Made by a program: the position numbers and the translations under genes. 64,000 nt of DNA from Podarcis raffonei (taxonomy: Eukaryota > Chordata > Lepidosauria > Squamata > Lacertidae): assembly GCF_027172205.1 (NCBI RefSeq), contig NC_070614.1:43205001-43269000 (forward strand), in the 5' to 3' direction. Positions 1 to 11,400 of the stretch are shown one piece after another. The notes beneath the pieces were generated by a model, which saw only the letters and a list, made by a program, of their open reading frames with translations, did no database searches and was not told the DNA's origin. Position 1 is the first letter of the stretch. Every line of letters begins with the position of its first letter.

Positions 1-6
1 TCTCAG

Positions 7-908
7 ACATGAATGACTGCTATGAATGTGAAGATGAAAAGTATCCAAACAAACATCGGAATTTATGTATTCCCAAAGATAGAACTTTCTTGTCTTATGA
101 AGAACCTTTGGGAATCAGTTTAGCCTCTTTTGCTTTTTTCTTTGCTTTCATTACGGCACTGGTACTAGAAATATTTGTGAAGCACAGGGACACTCCTGTT
201 GTGAAAGCCAACAACCGGGACCTCACCTACGCTCTGCTCATCTCCCTCCTGCTTTGCTTCCTTTCTGCATTACTGTTCATCGGATATCCGTACAAGGTGG
301 CATGTCTCCTCCGACAAACTGCTTTTGGCATCATCTTCTCAGTGGCTGTTTCTTGTGTGCTGGCAAAAACCATCACTGTGGTTCTGGCTTTCATGGCCAC
401 AAAACCAGGATCCAGGATGAGGAAGTGGGTGGGGAAGGGACTGGCAAACTCTATTGTCCTCTCCTGTTCCCTTATCCAAGCACTCATCTGCACTCTGTGG
501 CTGGTGATCTCTCCTCCATTCCCTAATGCTGATATGAAGTCAGTGGTTGAAGAAATTGTACTGGAGTGCAATGAGGGGACGGTGACCTTCTTTTACTGTG
601 TCTTGGGCTACATGGGCTTCCTAGCTATTGTCAGTTTAACTGTGGCCTTCCTTGCCCGGAAATTACCTGACAGTTTCAATGAAGCCAAGTTCATCACTTT
701 CAGCATGTTGGTCTTTTGCAGTGTTTGGTTATCCTTTGTTCCTACCTACTTGAGCACAAAGGGGAAATACATGGTGGCTGTGGAGATCTTCTCTATCTTA
801 GCCTCCAGTGCTGGCTTGTTGGGTTGCATCTTTTCTCCCAAATGTTACATTATTTTGCTGAGACCTGAACTGAATGATAGGGATCTTTTAATTAGAAGGA
901 AGTCTTGA
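7..908 (+). CDS. V2R gene A, exon 6 (7TM exon; rest of gene lies left of window)
   Basis: Last exon of a vomeronasal type-2 receptor, a family C GPCR expected in vomeronasal neurons. The acceptor tctcag ends at base 6; the exon then opens with the end of the cysteine-rich linker ([23 protein letters not shown]) and continues through seven hydrophobic segments to the family signature [14 protein letters not shown] and a TGA stop. The frame is open throughout (about 300 codons), matching the exon 6 of genes B, D and E in length. Its first ~40 residues are of the gene-B type ([20 protein letters not shown]), while its last residues ([11 protein letters not shown]) and 3' flank match the relic at 49675-49738 instead, so it is a mosaic. 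Whether the gene is whole cannot be judged because exons 1-5 lie outside the window. Confidence 0.9.
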
Positions 909-2375
909 AGAATGCATGAGAGTATCTCTTTTCTATATTGTATAGGCTGGGAATTTGTGTCCAACCATCACATTGTCACATTGTCTAAATGAGGTATCTG
1001 GGGAGGGGCGGTCATTGTAGGAAACCCAACCCACTGGTCAAATGTGCTGATCAAGCTGGAGCAGCAAGAAAAGGAACTGAGCAGGGATTATTAATGAAAA
1101 ACTAAGAACATTCTGAGGAGCCTGTTATAATGAGACACCTCAAGTGAGTTGGAGATAGGGAAATAGGAGTACAGCGCATCTATCACTGTTTGATACAGAA
1201 GGTCAGGAGACTCCAATGAACTCCACATTTACACCTTCATGCATGGAAATAGGATCCCTCTTGGAGAATGTTGGGGTCACATTATAATACATCTAATGAA
1301 ATAACATACTTATACAGGGATTTGCTACATTCAAATATTACTCCTTCTAGTGTTATAAAATCATTCATCATACATGAGCAGCTCAAATTCCGCTATTGTG
1401 TATTTTAGCTTTTAATATTATATCAATCTATATATTATTATGAATTCAGGCTGGGATGGGGAGATGTAGGCTGCATGTGAGTTCCTTATAACTCCTGGGT
1501 TATAAACCTGATTTTGAGTTGAGATTGCAGTTAGCTTTATTTTACTTTGTCTTAAAACAGAAGTGTTTGAAGTCTTTAAATCCAAGGCTACACCTTTAGG
1601 GATGTTAATGCTGTGAACCCCTCCATCATAGGTTCAGGTCGTATATATGAATAAATAAATCATGTACCTTAAAAAGTCACAGTTTCTTCTGCGCCTAATT
1701 AAAAAAAGAAAAAGACAAAGCGTGGATCAGCGCTTGAAGCCCTGGGAATCTCACACCACTTAGAAATTGGGGTAGAGTGAAGGAATAAGTTTGTCTGCCC
1801 TTAAATTATATTTACATTTGTAAAGCACAAAGAAAGGGAAAGGGAAAAATAAATTTCTGGCGCAGCCATTTAAATTTTGGAAAGGAAAGATATGACAAGA
1901 TGAGATAAGGAAATTGAGACGCAGGAATAACAAGAGGTAATACTGAGCACTGCCGACGAATTACAAAAGTCTTTCCCTCTTGGTAGAGATATTACCCATG
2001 CCTCATTTTAGTTTCTCCAGCATAAAATGTGATGCTTTTCTCCCATCTGTTGGCAAGACATGGAGACCAACTCATGCAATTGTTGTTAATTCATGTGAAC
2101 TTTGAATGGAATGTAATTAGGGGAAGACTCCCCCTCTCCATAGGTTTCTTCTTTCCAATTCAGAATTTCAAGAGGCCAGTGCTGTGATCAGACATGTTCA
2201 TTTTCTCCCTCTCTTGAGACCAAAGGGTTGTATTTCCAGTATTTTCTTTCTTATAGTTCATTATTGTAAGCCCAAATCACATGCAGCTAAGAGGACATTA
2301 AAATTAAAACTTCTATTAAGAAATTAAAATTAAAACTTCTATTAAGAAAGACACACGAGTGACTATCCTCCCTTC
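909..2375. other. 3' flank of gene A and intergenic spacer
   Basis: No gene seen. Bases ~909-1440 align by eye with 49739-50290, the flank of an exon-6 relic. Bases ~1555-2060 resemble 21400-21850 and 50530-51010 (an LTR-like spacer repeat). Bases ~2040-2375 are the left part of the block upstream of exon 1 also seen near 28604 and 51011. A 25- to 26-bp direct duplication (AT-rich, ending cttctattaag) lies at about 2298-2347. Confidence 0.6.
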
Positions 2376-2391
2376 AATTATCAAAAGAACT

Positions 2392-5300
2392 CAAGCGATG
2401 TCTCGAATTGATCAGATTTGGGTTTCTGGTGAACTAACTACAAGAATATTAACGATTGAGATTCAACCCAAAGTATTATCAGATCACAATGCGGTTAAAG
2501 CCATTCTAAAAGGGATTGAAGAAAAATCCTTCAGGTGGAGACTAAACGAAAACCTTCTAGATGACCAAAAAACTGTGGATATGGCTAAGAAATGTTTGAT
2601 GGACTACTTTGTGAACAATTCTAACAAAGGAACGAAGACGAGTGTGGTTTGGGATGCCAGTAAAGCTGTAATGAGAGGATTCTTCATTCAACAAAACTCA
2701 ATTAAAAATAGAAGGAGAGAAAAAGGGAAGAAGGAAATTCTAAAACAAATAATGGAAAATGAAAAGAAATTAACGATACGACCAAATGATGAGAAAGTCA
2801 AACAGAGTATAAAAATGTAACAGACACAATTTGCAATGATAATTAATAAAGAAGTGGAATGGAATATAAGAAGAATGAAGCAAAAGAACTTTGAATATGG
2901 AAATAAATCTGGAAAATGGCTTGCGTGGCAAATTAAAAAGAGGAAGGAACAAAGTACGATCAAGAAAATTAAAATAGAAGATCAAGAGATAGAGAATCCG
3001 AAGGGAATAAGGAAAGGCTTTGTGGACTTTTATAAAGATTTATATAAAAGAAAAGAGAAACTTAACATCAAAATAATAGAAGAATATTTAAATAAGAAAA
3101 AGGTGCAAAAAGTATCAGACAGTAACAAAATTAAATTGAATGAACCAATAGAATTGGAAGAGGTTTCAAGAGCAATAAAGGACTTAAAAAGTGGGAAGGC
3201 GCCAGGGCCGGACGGATTCAGTGCAAGATATTATAAAGAAATGAAACACACCCTACTTGTATCGTTGAAAGAAGTAATGAATAAGATACTGGAAAAAGGA
3301 GAATTACCCGAAACTTGGAAAGAAGCATACATAACGTTAATTCCCAAACAAGATTCGGATTTAATGCAGGTTAAAAATTACAGGCCAATCTCATAATGAT
3401 TATGAATAATGAATAATGATTATAAAATGTTTGGCAAATAGGATGAAAAAGGTGTTGAATGAAATGATACATAAAGATCAAGCGGGTTTCCTTCCCGGTA
3501 GACAAATGAAAGATAATATAAGAAATGTAATTAATATAATTGAATATCTGTCCAGCGGAAAGGATAAACAAGCTATGTTGATTTTTGTGGATGCTGAGAA
3601 GGCCTTTGATAATATTTTCTGGGAATTTATGTTAAAGAATCTAGAATATATGGATGTGGGTCAATCCTTTTTAAGTGGTAATAAAGGCAATATATTCAGA
3701 ACAGAGAGCAAAATTAATTGTGAATAATGTTATAACAGAAGATATTGCCATAACGAAGGGTACAAGACAGGGATGTCCGTTATCTCCGCTGTTATTCATC
3801 TCGGTCCTGGAGGTTTTCCTAAGAACAATAAGAAACAATGAAAATATAAAAGGTGTAACAGTGGGTGGTAATCAATATAAGGTTAAAGCCTTTGCCGATG
3901 ACTTGGTCATAACCATAGAAGATCCTATACGGAGTGTTAAAGAGGTGTTAGAAGAAATTGAGCATTTTGGTCAGGTGTCGGGCTTTAAATTAAATAGAAA
4001 AAAAACCAAAATAATTGTTAAAAATTTAGACCAAGAAGTTATAGAAGAAATACAGCAACAAACAGAAATGAATGTGGTAAAAAAAGTAAAATATTTAGGA
4101 ATTACGTTAACTCCTAGAAATATTGACTTGTTTCAAAATAATTACGTACCAACTTGGAATAAGATTAAACGTGACTTAGATGTATGGGCAAGAATGAGAT
4201 TATCGTTATGGGGAAGAATTGCAACGATAAAAATGAGCGTGCTACCAAAAATGTTGTTTTTGTTTCAAACAATACCAATAATTAAAGGTGTGACAATATT
4301 TAAAGAATGGCAAAGAACAATGTCAAGATATATCTGGCAGGGCAAAAAGCCAAGAATTAAATTTAAGATATTAACAGATGCAAAAGAAAGAGGAGGCTTT
4401 GCGCTGCCAGATTTGAAGTTATATTATGAGGCTTCGTGTCTTTGCTGGTTGAAAGAATGGGTAAAACTAGAGAACACAGAATTGTTGGATTTAGAAGGAT
4501 ATGACAATAGATTTGGGTGGCACGCGCATCTATGGTGTGATAAAAACAAAATGCATAAAGGTTTTGAAAGCCATATTTTTAGAGGAACGTTAATTGAAGT
4601 ATGGAATAGGTATAAAAACCTATTAGAGCCTAAAACTCCAATGTGGTTATCGCCACTGGAGATAATGAGTACGAAAAAAGTCAATATGACAGGGGATTGG
4701 ATCACATATGAAAATCTGATAATTAAAGAAGGAGATAAGTTGAATTTGAAACCATATGAAGAGGTTAAAGAAAAGGTGTATGATTGGCTGCATTATTTCC
4801 AATTGAATGCAATGTTTAAAAAAGAGATGCGAGAAAAAGGTTTTCTAGGAAAAAAATCAAGGTTTCATCAAGAAATTTTGAATAGTGATGTAAAAATATT
4901 GTCCAAAATGTATAAATTATTACTTGAATGGCATACAAAGGATGAAGAAGTAAAAACAGTAATGATTCAATGGGCCAAAGATTTTGGTTATAATATACAA
5001 CTAGAGGAGTGGATAAAATTATGGAAAGAGGGAATGAAATTCACCGCATGTACTACGATAAAAGAAAATGTTATGAAAATGTTATATAGATGGTATATAA
5101 CTCCAGTGAAACTTGGAAAGATGTTTAAAGTTAGTAATAAATGTTGGAAATGTCAAGAGAAAGAAGGAACATTTTATCACATGTGGTGGGAATGTAAGAA
5201 AGTGAAATGCTTTTGGGAAATGATTTATAACGAGATGAAAAAAATGTTGAAATATACCTTTGTTAAGAAACCAGAAGCATTGTGTAAGAAAGTGAAATGC

Positions 5301-5868
5301 TTTTGGGAAATGATTTATAACGAGATGAAAAAAATGTTGAAATATACCTTTGTTAAGAAACCAGAAGCATTGTTACTAGGCATATTAGGTAATGATGTTG
5401 AAAAGAAAGATGTGAAGTTATTTAGATATGCAGTTACAGCAGCCAGAATCTTGATGGCCCAAAAATGGAAACAGGAAGAAATGCCAACGAGGGAAGAATG
5501 GAGAATGAAACTGATGGAATATGTAGAAATGGACAAATTAACGGGAAAAATTCGAAACCAACGCGATAAGAGATTCACCGAGGACTGGAACAAATTTGCA
5601 GAGTATATCAAAACTGTGTGTGATCAGGAAATGCTTGTTGGATTTCAGGAAGCTCTGTGAAAAGAATAGACAGGAATGTCACTTAAAGGAGAAGATAAAA
5701 TAAGGATTGTTAAAGTGCAACATAAATTTAAGGAATGTGAAAAGTCGTGATAAATATGGAAATTGTCAGATAGGCTGATGGAAGTCTAAAAGATGTATAA
5801 GTTAAATTGGATGTTAAATTGTAATTGGAATGGTTATTGGAAATTTGAATAAAAATTAATTTTAAAAA
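2392..5868 (+). mobile_element. L1-type LINE, 5'-truncated, disrupted ORF2
   Basis: Non-LTR retrotransposon of the L1 clade. The translated pieces show the end of the endonuclease (LSDHNAVKA), reverse transcriptase motifs ([42 protein letters not shown]), the GITLTPRN region and the C-terminal CCHC knuckle ([18 protein letters not shown]). The frame is broken by an in-frame TAA at 2818, a stop and frameshift near 3396 associated with a short AT-rich duplication, and another frameshift near 3700. From about 3740 to the TGA at 5660 it is open. A short A-rich tail ends at 5870. The 16-bp target site duplication aattatcaaaagaact is at 2376-2391 and 5869-5884. The uninterrupted site is present in the paralogous spacer near 35315-35330. 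The 3' half closely matches the L1 at 15711-17333, so the family was active recently. Confidence 0.93.
5193..5372 (+). repeat. 90-bp in-frame tandem duplication inside L1 ORF2
   Basis: Bases 5193-5282 are repeated at 5283-5372 with no visible change. The unit starts tgtaagaaagtgaaatgc and encodes 30 residues starting [18 protein letters not shown]. It duplicates the last cysteine of the zinc knuckle and the following helix without breaking the frame. The related L1 at 15711-17333 has only one copy. Confidence 0.95.
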
Positions 5869-5884
5869 AATTATCAAAAGAACT

Positions 5885-6331
5885 GTAATTAATGTTCCCA
5901 CTGGTCTAACCACTTAATGGACTTGCACAGAACACTATCAAAGCTAATGAGAAAGTCTGTGAAAGGTACTATAACTGAGCCTTTCAAAGCCTTGAAAGTG
6001 CCCTTGGATTGTATTGGATCACAAACCCATCAACTGCAGTCAACTTTGAATGCTGTGAATTGTAGTCCAAAACATCTGAAGGATATAAGGTTGGAGAAGT
6101 CTGATAAAAATATATCACCTACAGCAATCAAAGCTAGACCTAAGAATCAGAAAGAAGCAAGGATCCATCAGTTTCATCACTATTCCCACCCACCCATCCA
6201 CCCCTGTTTTCACAGTCTGGATTTCAGATATATGAGCAGAATAAAAGGCCAACTAGGTGAAACTACTTGAGTCTCAAAAGCTGTAATAGTACTAGGGGCA
6301 TCTTAGTGCTTAGGGGAAAATAGTACCAAGA
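5885..6331 (+). promoter_or_regulatory. Conserved V2R upstream block (copy in front of the exon-1 relic)
   Basis: Continues, after the L1 insertion, the block that precedes exon 1 of genes C, D and E: shared text includes gacttgcacagaacactatc, gctaatgagaaagtctgtga and cacagtctggatttcagaca, ending in the start-codon context accaag-aATGG. It probably holds 5' UTR and proximal control sequence, since it is kept at a fixed position in front of each exon 1. A function is inferred only from this conservation. Confidence 0.45.
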
Positions 6332-6529
6332 ATGGTGGCATTATTGGTCTTGCTGCTGATTCTACTTCCTCATGCAATATGCAAATCTCCCATTGTTAAA
6401 TGCCATGTCTATGATCCACACACTCCACTTCATCAGTATCATTGGTGGCATCGCCTCTCACAGCATCATCATCTCCATTTCAATACCCTTCACTGAATAG
6501 CCCCCACCAACATTGCTTGAAGAGCTAAA
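6332..6529 (+). pseudogene. V2R exon 1 relic
   Basis: A copy of the V2R signal-peptide exon (reads [36 protein letters not shown]). It is 20 nt shorter than the 218-nt exons of genes C, D and E: the stretch encoding the end of [11 protein letters not shown] is deleted between cagtatc and attggtggc, shifting the frame. A TAG also replaces a sense codon near 6498 (gaatagccc). The donor aa|gtaaga is still present. No exons 2-6 follow; the intron-1 homology stops around 6834, about 90 bp before exon 2 would be expected. It is an orphan exon of a lost array member. Confidence 0.9.
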
Positions 6530-7130
6530 GTAAGACCTGGATAATTTCTCTTTTGCATTTTGATTCCTTCTTTGGACAATGAAGCAAATCAGTTTAAGAG
6601 GTGGGGTGGCTAAACGGTGGTCCTGAAGTGGTTGTTCGACTTCATCAGTTGCAGCCAACAATGTCCATTGATAATAATAGAAGCGTTAAAAAATTATATC
6701 AGGGATATTTTAAAGTCTGTGCTCCCTTATGATAGAATTTTCCCTTTTCTACCATTGTAGGCAAGGAGGATCACTTGTAGTGATACCTGTTCAAGATAAT
6801 TTAAATAATTGCAGTAATAAATAATACTAATGAGCAATGCTTTTCCCCTAAATAAAATGTTTAGTTGTACCCTCATTTCCCTACTCATATTGAAATACTG
6901 CCCCTCAATGAGACCAAACTTAGATTCACAAAATGTCACTGCTTCACCTCCATGCTTTTTGGACATTGGGGGAGCAGCCCCAAAAAATGGGAGTGGAAGG
7001 GCTCAGCCCCCGGGAGCTGGTGCCCCTGTAAGTGGAAATGGAAACTTCTCTTAAAGTTTAATTTAGTTTAGCTTAGTTTTGCAATTCCACAGAGAATTGC
7101 CGGATTTCAGCCGATGATTATCTCCCCTGT
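6530..7130. other. Relic intron 1, then unassigned sequence
   Basis: Bases 6530-6834 align with the first intron of gene D (about 35983-36440), including ggcaaggaggat-acttgtag and aataatactaatgag. From about 6835 the similarity ends abruptly, marking a deletion breakpoint just before the place of exon 2. Bases 6835-7130 contain nothing I can assign. Confidence 0.6.
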
Positions 7131-7250
7131 AATTGTCAAAAAGACAGTAACTAACACTTCCACTTATCACACTCCTCACTCCCTAAGAACTTACATTAGA
7201 CACTACCAAATCTAATGAGACAGTCTGTCAATGATAGTATAAATGAGCGT
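7131..7250 (+). promoter_or_regulatory. Diverged V2R upstream block in front of gene B
   Basis: Recognisable but diverged version of the block upstream of the other exon 1 copies: aattgtcaaaaagacagtaa versus aattatcaaaagaactgtaa, then tctaatgagacagtctgtca versus gctaatgagaaagtctgtga. It lies about 1 kb before the gene B start because other DNA has inserted or expanded between them. Its retention in the most divergent gene makes it the oldest shared non-coding segment of the array seen here. Confidence 0.4.
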
Positions 7251-7530
7251 TCCCCATTGCCATGGGCTGGCTAGATGCAGAGGAGCAGTGGGAGGCACTA
7301 GCTGGGAATCCCTCAAGGGAAGAAGGCTTGGGGCCAGGGAATTGGTGGTGGGGCAGTGAGGAGTGGTCAGAGGGAGAAGAGAGAGCAGACTGTGGGGAGG
7401 AGGTGTCAGAAGCTGAAGAGGTAACAGGGTTTTGTGAGCTGGAGGAGGCTGAGGCAAAGAGCAGTCCAGACTCAGGGAAAGAAACCCTGGAGAGGTGGGG
7501 ATTTGGGCAGTTGTGGGAAGGCAGGAGCCT
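7251..7530. other. Unclassified purine-rich segment
   Basis: G/A-rich DNA with an open + frame (about 93 codons from 7262, rich in Glu, Gly and Trp) that matches no family I know. It resembles the composition of an LTR or a decayed element rather than a gene: no splice signals, no neighbours in the array share it. Left unassigned. Confidence 0.3.
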
Positions 7531-7779
7531 TTGTGTGGTGTAGTGGTTAAGAGCAGTAGACTCGTAATCTGGTGAACCGGGTTTGCGTCTCCACTGCTCC
7601 ACATGCAGCTGCTGGGTGACCTTGGGCTAGTCACACTTCTTTGAAGTCTCTCAGCCCCACTCACCTCACAGAGTGTTTGTTGTGTGGGAGGAAGGGAAAG
7701 GAGAATGTTAGCTGCTTTGAGACTCCTTCGGGTGGTGATAAAGAGGGATATCAAATCCAAACTCTTCTTCTTCTTCTTT
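7531..7779 (+). mobile_element. tRNA-derived CORE/MIR-like SINE
   Basis: Head resembles a tRNA with box A/B-like stretches (gtgtagtggttaagagcag; gggtttgcgtctcc), followed by the MIR core motif ctgggtgaccttgggctagt and a cttcttcttctt-type tail. This is a different SINE family from the other SINE copies in the window. It is not a functional tRNA gene. Confidence 0.75.
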
Positions 7780-8227
7780 GGTCCCTGCCACATTGGGGCA
7801 AGACCTGCTGGGAAGAGTTGCTGTGATCACTAGGCCTGCGCTTCTTTTTGTTTCTTTGAATTAAGAGTTAACTTCTCTGACACTGTTCTTTATTGCTTGA
7901 CTCACGTTTGTTTCAGACTTGTTTGGTGCCCTCCAAATATTCTGGACTACATCCATCTCTAGTCAATAAGGGATGGTGGAAATTAAAGTACAAAACATCT
8001 GGAGAGTGTTATGAGAAGGCTGGTAGAAATATGCAATAACAACTGGTGTTAGGGAGTAAAACCCAGCAAGGATTCAGTAGTTTGATCAGAATTAAAAAAT
8101 AATAATATCCTTGGGGGTTCACACATATTGGCAGACTAACTGGCATATTTGTTCTGACAGATTTTTTTCTTAGAGGCTCTAATGATACTGCTGTGGTTAG
8201 AAATAAGGGGATTTTGGTGTGGAGATA
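7780..8227. other. Upstream region of gene B, nothing recognised
   Basis: No coding or repeat signature that I can name. The part next to the start (ggataatggtcaagatggtg region) aligns with the start context of the other exon 1 copies only over the last ~15 bp. Confidence 0.4.
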
Positions 8228-8454
8228 ATGGTCAAGATGGTGGTGTTACTGGTCTTCAAATTGATGCTACTTCCTTGTGTAGTATGCAAGAGTCACATTG
8301 CTAAATGCCATGTCCACAATCCACACACTCCATCGCACCTGTATCACCAGGAAGGTAACTTCATCATTGGGGCTATTGCATCTCATGGCATCCTCAACTA
8401 CAATTCAATAGCCTTCACCCAAGAACCCCCACCAATATTACATGAAGACCTTAA
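8228..8454 (+). CDS. V2R gene B, exon 1
   Basis: Signal peptide [18 protein letters not shown] followed by the mature N-terminus ([20 protein letters not shown]). Two in-frame ATGs at 8228 and 8237; 8237 aligns with the start of genes C, D and E and is preferred. The exon ends after AA with donor GTAAGG (phase 2), as in the other copies. Confidence 0.85.
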
Positions 8455-11400
8455 GTAAGGACTTAATATTTTCATATTGCATTTTCATTCCTTCTTTTCT
8501 CCCTTTTATACCATGGTAAATAAGTGGGATGATCACTTGTAGCGATGCCTGCAAAGTTGTGCTATCATCTGCAAATAATTTTCCAGACCCCTCAAATTGG
8601 ATTGGTTGTCTCCTTGGTTCCCCCACCTTCTTTTTAAGTAGAGCACATAAGAGGACTCAGATTCCTTTTGGGGAAATTCCAAGCAGAAATTTGGAGGGCT
8701 GGTCCATCACAAAGAGCCTTGTCCATTGCATCTAGTACTCAAAAATGCCCTTATCCTTCATGGGTTTGTCTAATATAAACTAAGTAAGTTTTTGACTATG
8801 ACTATATCCCATGACACATAGTTATAATGTGAGCCTTATGATGTGGTACAACATTCCTACCCCCCTGAATGTTCCACCTTTCAGCTCCATTGGCTTTACC
8901 CTTGATGTGGTATTACAAGAGAGGGAGAAATAGGTCTGTCCTCTTTCTCCATATTGTACCTTATGTTGGGACTCTTTATCATGTCATCCCTCTGATTTCA
9001 TTATCTTCTACAACTTTGTTAAATTGATAGTGTCTTCATTAATCTTTTAAGAGTTTTTAAATTTTTATTGGCAATTTATAGTGTGGAATAATAATTTTAT
9101 GAATATAAATTTATATGTCTCTCTGTGTTAAATAGCATCTCCCAAGAATTTCAAATCATATAGCTTCTTTTAGTAAAACCAACTCTAAATAACTACCTTA
9201 CCAAGAAAGTATAAGATGTGTCTATTTTTCACCTATCTAATCTTTGTTTTGACGAAAAGGATTGCCTCAAGCATATATTCTTATATAAATACTATAATGA
9301 AGAGGATGATATAGAACATTGTTGTGATAGATTTACATAGTGTGACATATCTTTCTGATACAAAATGCAACTCTCTTTCTAGTGCCTTGTCCAAGAATTA
9401 TCAGCATATCCTGGCCTTGCAATTTGCAGTGAAGGAGATCAATGAAAACCCTGAGCTCTTACCCAATGTCACTTTAGGCTTCCACGTCTATGACAGCTAT
9501 TTCAATGCTAAATGGACCTATCATGCTACAATGTTGCTGATATCATCATTGGAGACATTTGTCCCAAACTACATCTGTGACATCCAGAAAAACCTTTTAG
9601 CCATCATTGGGGGACTGGACACCCAGACTTCTCTTCAAGTGGCAACAGTCTTGGAGATCTATAAAGTTCCACAGGTAGGATATTTCTCACTCTCTGTCCT
9701 GTATGGAAATTTACCACATCAGTGTTGGATTATGTAGTTTGGAGAAACAAATGTGTGCATTCCAAGTAACCAGAGGGACAATCTCAGTCTCATAAATAAT
9801 TCATTAATGAACAAGTACTATGTACTGCACACACACACACAAGCCATATAAAAAAGGTAAAGTAAAGTGTGGTGGAGCTATAGAAAATTGCCACCTACCC
9901 CTGAAGAAGAACCTCTGTCATTCCAACAACTGCCCTGGACAGCAGTACAAAAGGGGGGGTGCTATAAATTAAACTCTTGTAGGATTTGGATAAAATATGG
10001 GGAGAATTCAGGGAACTTCTCATCTCCTGATAACTTTTGGCTCTGCTGCAAGATATATATACTTGTTATAGTTAAGGCTCTAAAGGGGGTGTTTTGAGCC
10101 AAATTGTGTCCAGTGTGGTTGAAGTTCTCTCCTAAACAATGACTCTGTTGGAAGTTCTCTAAAAGTGTTCCCTCTGCTTTTACTCTGTCCATTCCATGAA
10201 AACCTAGCAGTTATATACATTATAGCATTGTTGTAAGGTCTGCTGATATAACATGTTTCAAGTGCACTAAGTAATGTAAACTGTTCCATTTAAATGGCTA
10301 ACGTGTATCTCACTTTCTTCCATCCCCACATTTCTCTTTAGTTTGTATATGGCTCTGCACCACTGAGGAATGATAAAACCCCAGGATTTTCATTCTACCA
10401 GATGGTCCCCAAGGAAGACCTCCAGTATCAGGGGATTCTCTACTTCCTTCTGCATTTCAGGTGGACGTGGATTGGGACCCTTACCTTCAACGATGAATAT
10501 GGAGATAGATTTATACAAACTGTGGTTCCACTTTTCTCCCAGAGGGGTATCTGTTTTGCCTTCACAGAGAGAATTCAGAAATTCAGTTTTGTCACAGAAT
10601 ATAATGATTTGTTTAACAAGGGGGCAAAAATTCATGATAATATAATGAATAGCAAAGCCAATGCAGTTGTTGTCCATGGGGAATCGTATGCTATGGCATT
10701 TTTCAGATGGTTGCCATACGTATCTGAAGGAGAACAAATGCCAAGTAAGTTAAAAGGCAAGGTGTGGATTATGACTGCCCAGATGGAGCTCACTTCATTT
10801 CCCTATCAAAGGACCTGGGACACAGAAATACTCCATGGGGCTCTCTCATTCACAACTCACTCTAATGATCCACCAGGATTTCACCAATTTCTTGAGAGCA
10901 AAAATCCTTCTAACTCAAAAGGAGATGACTTTATTGTGGAGTTCTGGCAGCACGCATTTGGTTGTGTATTCAGAAATCACGTTGCTGGCAATGTGGAGGG
11001 AGATAACTGCACTGGGGAAGAGAAGCTGGAGAACCTTCCTGGCCCTTTATTTGAAATGAGCATGACCAGCCACAGCTACAACATCTACAATGCTGCCTAT
11101 GTTGTGGCCCAAGCTTTGCATGCCATGTTTACATCCCAAGTCAAACACAAACCAATGGTAGGCAGTGGAGGACTGAAGCTTCAGCATCAACATTTGTGGC
11201 AGGTAATGGGCTAAACATCTCCAGTTAACTGTTTGCCTCTTCACTGTGTACCACTGAAGAAGGAACCTTTGAAAACTGAAACAGAAATAGTGAGAGAAAA
11301 TGAAAATATGAGTTTCATTCAAGGTGGGTTCTAGTATTATAAAAACCAGGCAGGCAGTAGGTAATATCAGGTAAGGCGTGGCCTTGCATAAAAATAAAGA

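Noticed and set aside
227-571. Antisense frames of ~114 codons opposite the 7TM exons (also at 18899-19243)
   Set aside because: They mirror the codon bias of the conserved sense exon, recur only because the exon recurs, and have no family match or own signals.
2298-2347. Small AT-rich tandem duplication before the first L1
   Set aside because: Short slippage-type duplication in spacer DNA; no functional signal.
7262-7543. Open frame of ~93 codons before gene B
   Set aside because: Purine-rich composition, no homologue in the array, no splice or start support.
9829-9841. Short CA repeat in gene B intron 2
   Set aside because: Ordinary microsatellite of few units.
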